From Proteles cristata cristata (Eukaryota; Chordata; Mammalia; Carnivora; Hyaenidae): a DNA stretch of 64,000 nt. Shown here in pieces: positions 57,202-64,000 of the stretch. A model generated the notes under the pieces. The model had not been told where the DNA came from. It saw nothing but the letters and a program-made list of their open reading frames with translations, and searched no databases. How positions within the stretch are numbered: the first letter of the stretch is position 1; each line of letters starts with the position of its first letter. The stretch spans positions 1,054,001 to 1,118,000 of the forward strand of contig JAESUZ010005462.1 in assembly GCA_017311185.1 (NCBI GenBank), in the 5' to 3' direction. The position numbers were made by a program, and so were the translations under genes.

Positions 57202-58557
57202 AAAATCTCACATGCCCCCCTCTTTCATAGTGTTCCCTGAGCTATCCTAAAGGGGTTTCATTAGTACAGAGGTGGCTCCTTTGGTTGCTATCTGGCTGCA
57301 TGGGAAGCAGATGCCACAGCAATAGTACCAGCACAAGCAAGAGAAAACACATACTAAGACAGTGATTCCCCAAATTAATGACAACTTCTTCTACCAGGAG
57401 CTTCATGATCTGAGCTACTGATTTGTTGAGTCCTTAGGCTGGGGTCAGATCACTCAGAGCATTTGCTTATATCCTCACATGATTTCTGAAAGAAGACACA
57501 TTAACAGAGTCATCAGTTATGAACATATGACATTCCGTTTGGGTAATGGCATAGGTGCCTTCTTGCAGGATATTAATAATGTCCAAGGCCCTCCTATCTT
57601 AGAGGACAGCTTTTCTCACTAGAGACATTTCAGTATTCAGTTAGGACAGGTTTTGCTGGCTATCACTTAAGACTTGCTGGGTAAAATTTTAAAGGGTTTC
57701 TATGTGTGCTGTAATATCCTGTAAACTAATAGAAGGAACAAAGACAGCAGCCAAATGATCCTTTCAGTGGAAAACAGAACATGCCCAGTCCCCACTTTTT
57801 TCTTCAGTCTTTGTAGGCAGTGTTTTGGTTACTTTTTGAGGTATTTACATTTCAAAGACATGATAAGACTTACAACCTCAAGTGACAGAGAAAGAATGCA
57901 AATTTTCTCCTAGCTTTTTGGATAGCTGCTATTTAAAAATTTCCTTTCTATTAGGGGGTGGATGGCATGGGACAGTCCATCCATTTCCTCACCAATCACC
58001 ATGACATCCTCCTCTTTATGCTCATCACTTTTCTAGGGATTCCACCTCTTAGCGTTTTTGTTGGGCTTTGTCACAAGTGCTCAGACCTTAACCCAAGGCA
58101 GCTTGTGCTCTCCTAGCTTTGCAAAAGAACATGCTAAGGTCTTCAAATGATTATCCTGCCTTCCCACCTTATCTGCCAGCCTTTAATCCAGCAGAATAGT
58201 GGATAACCACATGTCCTTATCTAATCTCATCTCTTCATCCAGACTTTTAACTCAAGCTTCAGTCTCTAGTAGGACATTGGTATCCAGCTGAACTTTGCAA
58301 AGTAGAGGCCAGTGCACTGCAGCTACCATTTGTTTCTCTTTTCTGTCATAGTGCAGCTGTGCAAAAATTCCTCAAACAAGTGCATTAAAACAACCAGCAT
58401 TTTGGGGGTATCCACATACTCATGTAGCAGTACATAAGCATCTGACATATGGGTCACTCCTCTTTACATAGAAGTTGGTGGCCAATTCAGGATTTTCCCT
58501 GAAGGTGCCTCATTCTCAAGGTCAATTTCTTTGGTCTCATGCTAGTTCACCCATTAT
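57202..58557 (-). mobile_element. ERV internal region, deleted (env-like tail)
   Basis: Only about 1.36 kb lies between the LTRs, so most of gag, pol and env is gone. On the minus strand the part nearest the 3' LTR (about 57230-57530) suggests the end of an envelope transmembrane subunit, with a hydrophobic stretch, but stops interrupt it. The PBS region next to the 5' LTR (TGGGTGAACTAGC on the minus strand) does not match a primer tRNA I recognise. Not capable of coding. Confidence 0.55.
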
Positions 58558-58990
58558 TGATTTAAAACATCAGAAGCTTCTGAGGTGTAATCTGAAAAAG
58601 GCCCTCAAATACAGAGGACACAGGGAGACCAAAGAAAGAGGCAGATTGCCCCAGATTAGTAGGTGGCAGATTTAATAAGCAAGGGAACTTAAATAAGATG
58701 CTTGTTTTGGATGGCCCAATATAAGGCAATCTCTGCATCTGCCCATCAAGTCTTAACAGTTTATATAGAAGTCTTAATTGGGTTCAGTCACATACACTCT
58801 GCAGATGGTCTCAGTACCACATCACTATCTCAAAGCTATGTAGTTGGTGTAGCTTCTGGGAGCAAAAAAGGCAAGTGGAATGCACATTCTAAGGACAGGG
58901 GATGAAGGGGGTGAGGAGCCTCTGGTTGCCTGGATTGAGCTCATGGGTCATCTGGTAGACAAGTCTACTGATGACTTCCTGCAACCGTGC
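58558..58990 (-). mobile_element. ERV 5' LTR (minus)
   Basis: About 433 bp, homologous to 55510-55923. Read on the minus strand, it has a TATA-like CTATATAAACTG at 58758-58769 and a downstream TTATTAAAT poly(A)-like signal. CTAT follows at 58991-58994, matching 55506-55509 as a 4-bp target duplication in the old L1. Confidence 0.8.
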
Positions 58991-59705
58991 CTATTTCTTG
59001 TACCTAGTCTTAGAAGAAAAGCTTTTAATCATTCACTGTTGAGTATGTTAGCTGTGGGTTTGTCATATATGGCCTTTACTATGTTGAGGTATTTCTTTCT
59101 ATACCAAATTCATTGAGGGTTTTTATCATGAAAAGATGCTGTATTTTTGTCAAGTGCTTTTTCTGCATCATTGAGATAATCATATGATTTTCATCTCTCA
59201 ATCTATTAATGCAGTACATCATATTTATTGATTTGCATATGTTGAACTAGACTTGCATCCTAGGAATAAATCCCACTTGATCATAGTGTATGATTCTTTC
59301 AATGTGTTGTTAAATATGGTTTGCTAATATTTTGTTGAGAATATTTGCATCTATATTCATCAGGGATATTGGCCGATAGTTTTTTGTAGTGTTCTTATCT
59401 GGCTTTGGTATCAGGGTAATGCTGACCTCATAAAATGATTTTAAGTGTTCCATCCTCTTCAGTTTCTTGGAGGAGTTTGAGAAGGACTGGTGGTTGATTC
59501 GTAAATGTTTGGTACAATTCACCAGTAAAGCTATCCAGTTCTAAGCTTTTCTGTATGGGGAGGTTTTGGATTACTTATTTAATCTCTTTACATCTTATTG
59601 GTCTGTTCATATTTTTGATTTATTGCTGATTCAGTCTTGGTAGGTTTATGTTTTTATTAATTTACTGATTTATTCTAAGTTACCTGATTTTTGGCATTTT
59701 TATAG
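58991..59705 (-). mobile_element. Old L1 J, RT and linker part (minus)
   Basis: J continues beyond the ERV (GAAAAGCTTTTAATCATTCAC, AGATGCTGTATTTTTGTC, GGGATATTGGCCGATAG). The 59310-59522 frame reads [16 protein letters not shown], the RT motif. Ends near 59705, in AT-rich DNA. Confidence 0.88.
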
Positions 59706-59800
59706 TTTATATAGATATAGTTATAGTATATATAGTTTATACTTATATATAAGTATATATATTGTATAAGTATAATTATAATAAGTATAAGTATTGTCTC
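59700..59800. repeat. (TATA)-rich low-complexity sequence
   Basis: TATAGTTTATATAG and AGTATATATA repeats, immediately next to the end of L1 J. Confidence 0.85.
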
Positions 59801-59839
59801 TTATAATTCTATGTGTTTTCTGTATGTCTTATGCCACCA

Positions 59840-60789
59840 CAATGCTGACATCACTCTCAACAACTTTTCTTAGGCTCATTAGAGAATGAATGAGGCCACA
59901 AGGCAAACTGCTGCCTCTAAAATTGGAGAGACAGGTGATTACAGAGAATCATAGCTTACCAGGATCAGAAGGCTACGAACAGAGGCTAACTACTGGAGCC
60001 AGTACTAGACTAAGGAAGCTTAAACTTTAATGGGCCAATTGCTGGAGGCTCAGTGTGCATAATAAGCTTGAGAATTAAAATTAAGAGGGCCCAATCTTAC
60101 TTAAGGGGCTTCATACTTTTGCAAGGCTACTCCCAGGAGCCCTACCAGGTGTTTAGTGTGGCAATCAGAGAAAACTCCTTACTGTCTTCCTCAGGGAAGG
60201 GGAGAAGTCACCATTTTGAAATATACCCAGAGCATTCTGTTCTTCTTAACAAGTCTGCCCTCAAGGAATACATTTTGTTAGAGCCTGACCACCTTGGGAT
60301 TTACCAGAGCCTAACAAACCTAACATATGAGAAATACCCAGCTCTCACCCCCATAGCTCTTCTGTCTTACCTAAGGGCAGGAGAATGTGGTCGTTGCCCA
60401 AGGAACTCTTTTTGAAGGTCATAGCATAGGGCACAGGCTCATTAAAAACTGATGTCTAATAGACTAGGTCTAAGAATATTCCCCCTCCCTCCACACTTCC
60501 TCACGACAGCAGCAGAGCTCCTCTACAATAATAGATTACATTGAAAGAACTACAAGCCTCAGATCTTATTGGAGAAGTTTCTAGGAAAACCCATAGACAA
60601 CAGGGGAGAAACAAACCAAAAACATAGGGAACATTTAGCTTCTAACACAGCTGCAGCAGAGAGTAAACACAGATAAACCAGTAGCCAGATAAACTAAACT
60701 TCACAGTAAAAGCATATTTATTTTAGCCTATTTACATAATACACTATGGTCATCTTTCAACAAAAAGTGATAAAGCATGATAAGAGACA
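59840..60789 (+). mobile_element. Probable 5'UTR region of an old L1
   Basis: Lies directly upstream of an ORF1-like region in the same orientation and carries no other gene. The 120-codon frame 60053-60415 has no recognised domain and is judged a chance opening in this UTR. Confidence 0.5.
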
Positions 60790-61316
60790 GATCAAGCATC
60801 AGAACTAGACTCAGATATGGCAGAAATCTTGGAACTGTCAGACAAGGAATTTAAAACAGCTATGAATAATATGCTAAGGGCTGTAATAGGAAAAGTGGAC
60901 AACATGCAAGAACAGATGGGTAATGTAATAAGAGATGGAAATTCTAAGGAAGAATCAAAAGGAAATGCTAGAATCAAAACTACTGTTAACAGAAATGAAG
61001 AATGTCTTTGATAGGCTTATTAGTGGCTTGGATACACCAAAAAAAGAATCAACGAGTTTGAAGATGTGTCAATAGAAACATTCCAAATTGAAAAGCAGAG
61101 TGAAAACAAAAGGAATGAAAGAAACAGAAGAAAATATCCAAGAACTGTGGAATGATTTTTAAAAGTATAATATATATAATGGGAATACCAAAAAAAGAAG
61201 AGAAAAAAAAACAGTAACAAATATTTGAAGTAATAATGACTGAAAATTTTACAAAATTAATGATAAACATCAAACCACAGACCCAGAAAGCTCAACAAAA
61301 TGTAAGCAGAAAAATA

Positions 61317-61368
<52 letters not shown>

Positions 61369-61742
61369 TATTTAGGCATATTATATTCAACTGCAGAAAA
61401 AGGCAGAGAAAGAGAAAAGCTTTAAAGAAGCCAGAGGGGGGGGGAAGCTTAACTGCAGAGGGACAAGTTTAAAAATTACTTCAGACTTGTATTCAGAAAC
61501 TATGTAAGAAACCAAAAACAGCCATATAGTAAACACCTATGAACCTAGACTTTGTATCTAGCAAAATTATCCTTCAAAAGTGAAGGAGAAATAGACTTTC
61601 TAGACAACAACAAAGATGTGTCACTAGTAGATCTACCTGTCAATAAATGTGAAAATAAGGCTTTTAGAGAGAAAGAAAATTAGTTACATCAGAAACTTGG
61701 ATCTACATAAAGAAAGGAATAGTTTTAGAGAAGAAATAAATG
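60790..61742 (+). mobile_element. Old L1/HAL1 ORF1 relic
   Basis: Plus-strand ORF1 in order: acidic/coiled-coil start (MAEILELSDKEFKTAM at 60817), the PKKESTSL-like segment, then the GEIDFL-like and GNLL-type C-terminal end near 61560-61740. Broken by frameshifts and by a CA repeat. Confidence 0.75.
61318..61366. repeat. (CA)n microsatellite
   Basis: Pure CA run of about 24 units inside the ORF1 relic. Length is probably polymorphic. Confidence 0.97.
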
Positions 61743-61864
61743 AAGGGGTTCTTGGTTTCCTCCCCTGAGGCTCTGTTGTCACGCCCAACATCTAGTCCCC
61801 CTCCATACTGAATAGTACTACACAGAGCATGAAGGATTGTTATCTTAAAAAAGAGATGGAGGAA

Positions 61865-62073
61865 CCCCATCTTCGTGGGGTGGCTTGGTCAGTTAAACAG
61901 CTAACTCTTGATTTTGGCTCCGATCAAGATCTCCAGGGTTCCTGAGTTTCAGCTCCACATCAGGCTCTGTGCTGACAACATGGATCCTGCTTGGGATTCT
62001 CTCTCTCCCTCTCTCTGTTCGCCCCTCCCTACTCTCTCTCTATCTCTCTTAAAACAAACAAACAAATAAATAA
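61865..62073 (+). mobile_element. SINEC, first of three stacked
   Basis: Head altered to CGTGGGGTGGCTTGGTCAG; (TC)n body and (AAAT)n tail. TSDs around AAAAGAGATGGAGGA (61850-61864) and AATAAGAGATGGACGA (62073-62088). Confidence 0.9.
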
Positions 62074-62090
62074 ATAAGAGATGGACGAGA

Positions 62091-62282
62091 TGCCTAGGGG
62101 CTTCAGTTGGTTAAATATCTGACTTTGGCTCAGGTCATGACCTTGCAGTTTGTGAGTCTGACCCCTGGTCGGGCTCTATGCTGACAGCTTGGAGTGTGCT
62201 TTGGATTCTGTGTTTACTTCTCTCTCTGCCCCTCTCCTGATCACACTCTGTCTTCTTTCTCTCTCAAAAATAAATAAACATT
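62091..62282 (+). mobile_element. SINEC, second of three stacked
   Basis: Starts TGCCTAGGGGCTTCAG and ends AAATAAATAAACATT. It landed at the downstream TSD of the first SINE. Its own right TSD (AGAGATAGAAAGAGA) lies beyond the third SINE. Confidence 0.9.
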
Positions 62283-62513
62283 GGGGCGCCTGGGTGGCTT
62301 AGCCGGTTAAGCATCTAACTTTCACTTAGGTCATGATCTCGCAGTTCGTGGGTTCGAGCCCTGCGTCAGGCTCTGTGCTGACTGCCAACTCGGAGCCTGG
62401 GGCCTGTTTCAGTCTGTGACTCCCTCTCTCTCTGACCCTACACTGCTCACACTGTCTCTCTCTCTCTCTCCTAGAAATAAATAAAACATAAAAAAAACAA
62501 TTTAAAAAAAATA
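62283..62513 (+). mobile_element. SINEC, third of three stacked, young subfamily
   Basis: GGGGCGCCTGGGTGGCTTAG head and the CTAGAAATAAATAAA tail shared with 11745 and 14346. It is inserted in the A-rich tail of the second SINE (TSD AAATAAACATT-like, ending 62282 and about 62527). Confidence 0.95.
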
Positions 62514-62551
62514 AAAAAATAAACATTAAAAAAAGAGAGATAGAAAGAGAG

Positions 62552-63270
62552 ATAGACTTGCTTTTTTAAATCCACAGCTTCCAGCTCTACATTTAAGAAT
62601 ATCGAAATGGTCATAGCAAGTTCTCTGGCTCATGGAAGGGAAGATTCTCCTCCAAAGACTCCCAACAAAACTGTGATCAGAAATGAATATATGATGAAAG
62701 GGATTTCTCTCTCGGCTCTATATTAATGTACTGACCTTATACTGTGCGGTATTAATGTAGCTGTATATTAATGCTAATAATGTACCTATTGTATGTTATG
62801 CTACAGAACATTTTCTTATAGCATTGTAATGCCAGTTAAATTGTGATACCATTTTTGAGACCAATTTTTCAGAGGTTTTGAAAGAAGAGAAATTGAATTA
62901 AAGTACAGACATAATGAGCTTTTTAGAAAACAAGAATGGTAAGCTTTTCAAACTGGAAATGAAAAGCATCCTATAGGTTTTAATTTCTAATAAGGTAAAT
63001 ATTGATCGCTATAACCCACAAAAACAAAAAAAACACTGGGGTCTCTTCTCTACTCCCCCCCTCCCCCCCATTTTTTAAAGAGTACAGGGTTTTAGTGTGA
63101 GAAAACCACTGTGGATTACCCCTAGCTGTGATTGGTCCATTTCTGGCTATGACCTCATAAGAAACAATTGTTAGGGAATTCCAAGCACCTGTAGCAGTCC
63201 TTGGAGGGCTTAGGCTTTTTTGTCCTTTTAACCTACGAAGCTCATTTTGGTGACCAGAAAGATCTGGACC
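62552..63270. other. Unassigned intergenic DNA
   Basis: No gene or repeat recognised. A short C-run (CCCCCCTCCCCCCC) lies near 63056-63069. Confidence 0.45.
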
Positions 63271-63525
63271 ACAGTTAGCACTCTCTCTCTGACTTTTTGC
63301 CCATTTTATTTTTCTCTACTCTTTTATTTTCTTTTCCTCATTTTGTCTTATTCTTTAATATTTTTGCTTTTTCCTTTTATTTCTTATTTACTTTCTGTTT
63401 CTTATAAATTCTAATTTTTCTTTATTGTTGGGTTTTTCAGGGTTTTTTTTTATTCTTTGATTTTTGTTTTTCTCATTTTTTTCTTTATTTTTCCCATTTT
63501 GTTTTTCCACTTCTTTCTTGTGTCC
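63271..63525. repeat. Pyrimidine-rich (T-rich) tract
   Basis: About 250 bp strongly enriched in T and C just before the kinase pseudogene. The minus-strand frames reading K/N/E-rich protein (63388-63816) come from this composition. Confidence 0.8.
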
Positions 63526-63529
63526 ATGA

Positions 63530-64000
63530 AGTCCATTAATAAGATCAGGAGAGCTCCTCCACCTTCCAAAGACTTTGCCTTGAAGTCCAGAGCATAATGG
63601 CTTTGAATCATCCCAATATCTTGAAGGTACGTGAGGTAATTGAGACCCAGGAAACTCCACCCGGCCACGGAATATGCTAGTGAAGGAGAAATGGTTGGTT
63701 GCCCACCTCAACACAGCCTCATGAAAGAGAAAGAGGCTTGTAGCCACTTCCTCCAGATTGGTGTCCCTGTGCAGTGCCGCCAACAGATGGGCATGTTCAC
63801 AGGGATCTAAAACCAAAGAACCTGTATTTGGGTGCTGACTTTAATGTCATGCTTTTGGACTTCGGCTTCAGCAACAAGTTCACCTGTAGTATCAAGCGGG
63901 ATACTTTCTGTGGCAATTTCTCTTATGCCTCCCCAGAGATCTTTGGATGGCCTCATAGTGGGTGTGTGGAGAGGTGACCACCATCATTGATCTGATGGTC
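63530..64000 (+). pseudogene. MARK/AMPK-like Ser/Thr kinase pseudogene (processed), runs off the edge
   Basis: A kinase domain relic spread over three frames. Near 63593 is IMALNHPNILKV (helix C region and following strand), then VIETQET. Near 63670 is EYASEGEM, the hinge segment. [14 protein letters not shown] (about 63717) follows, and then the 63774-63977 frame with HRDLKPKN (catalytic loop, residues 9-16), DFGFSNKF (magnesium loop, 29-36), DTFCG and SPEIF (activation-segment end). Frame changes occur near 63593, 63664 and 63778. Intronless continuity across segments that span several exons in MARK genes points to retroposition. The HRDLKPKN variant is also compatible with Smok-type relatives, so the parent gene is not fixed. 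Non-functional as seen. Confidence 0.8.

Noticed and set aside
60053..60415. 120-codon plus frame
   Set aside because: It lies in the probable 5'UTR of an old L1. No similarity to known proteins was recognised.
1128..62513. tRNA genes in the SINEC heads
   Set aside because: The tRNA-like heads keep A/B-box-like motifs but not a foldable tRNA, and all are joined to SINE bodies.
63388..63816. 142-codon minus frame with a Lys/Asn/Glu-rich end
   Set aside because: Antisense to the kinase pseudogene and a T-rich tract. Its composition mirrors the tract.

Overview
The window reads as intergenic DNA from a cat-like carnivore (order Carnivora, most likely Felidae). The main evidence is a dense set of tRNA-Lys-derived SINEs of the SINEC type. 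They carry the head GCGCCTGGGTGGC, A- and B-box-like promoter motifs, a (TC)n body and an AATAAA-rich tail. At least 23 copies are recognisable, many with clear target-site duplications (TSDs). LINE-1 (L1) copies with the carnivore-type 3' end, ancient mammalian repeats and an AT-rich background fit this. No intact host protein-coding gene, exon series, tRNA/rRNA gene or CpG-island promoter was recognised. The longest open frames are all L1 protein remnants.

Layout. 1-2.5 kb: plus-strand L1 relic. 3.2-8.9 kb: plus-strand L1 carrying two SINEs and a minus-strand L1 that replaced part of its host. 9-14.7 kb: small L1 tails, an ERVL pol (integrase) relic, a HAL1-like element, a Tigger-like DNA transposon and several SINEs. 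14.8-19.55 kb: composite block with a plus L1 fragment and the 5' half (5'UTR, ORF1, endonuclease) of a minus L1, flanked by a 15-bp direct repeat. 20-34 kb: L1 and L2 fragments, one MaLR-type LTR, a small twin-primed L1, a MER5-like and a palindromic element, separated by unassigned DNA. 34.7-40.2 kb: old minus L1 holding a young 3.5-kb L1 whose ORF2 shows only two frameshifts, then a Tigger transposase relic. 40.4-45.5 kb: L2 tail with microsatellites, LTR-like DNA, and an old L1 split by a Tigger-type element with perfect inverted repeats. 45.5-48.1 kb: mostly unassigned. 48.1-50.5 kb: plus L1 nested in an older plus L1. 50.5-59.7 kb: one old minus L1 split by a twin-primed L1 and by a deleted endogenous retrovirus that itself received another twin-primed L1. 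59.8-61.7 kb: 5' end and ORF1 of an old plus L1. 61.85-62.55 kb: three SINEs stacked on one another. 63.5-64.0 kb: broken processed pseudogene of a MARK/AMPK-like kinase running off the edge.

Nothing here looks like a cooperating gene set. The interest lies in insertion history: three L1 copies with 5' inversions (twin priming), an L1 insertion with loss of target DNA, and a readable order of nested insertions. No previously undescribed functional system is claimed. Family names beyond L1, L2, SINEC and ERVL were assigned from memory of consensus patterns and should be confirmed with RepeatMasker.
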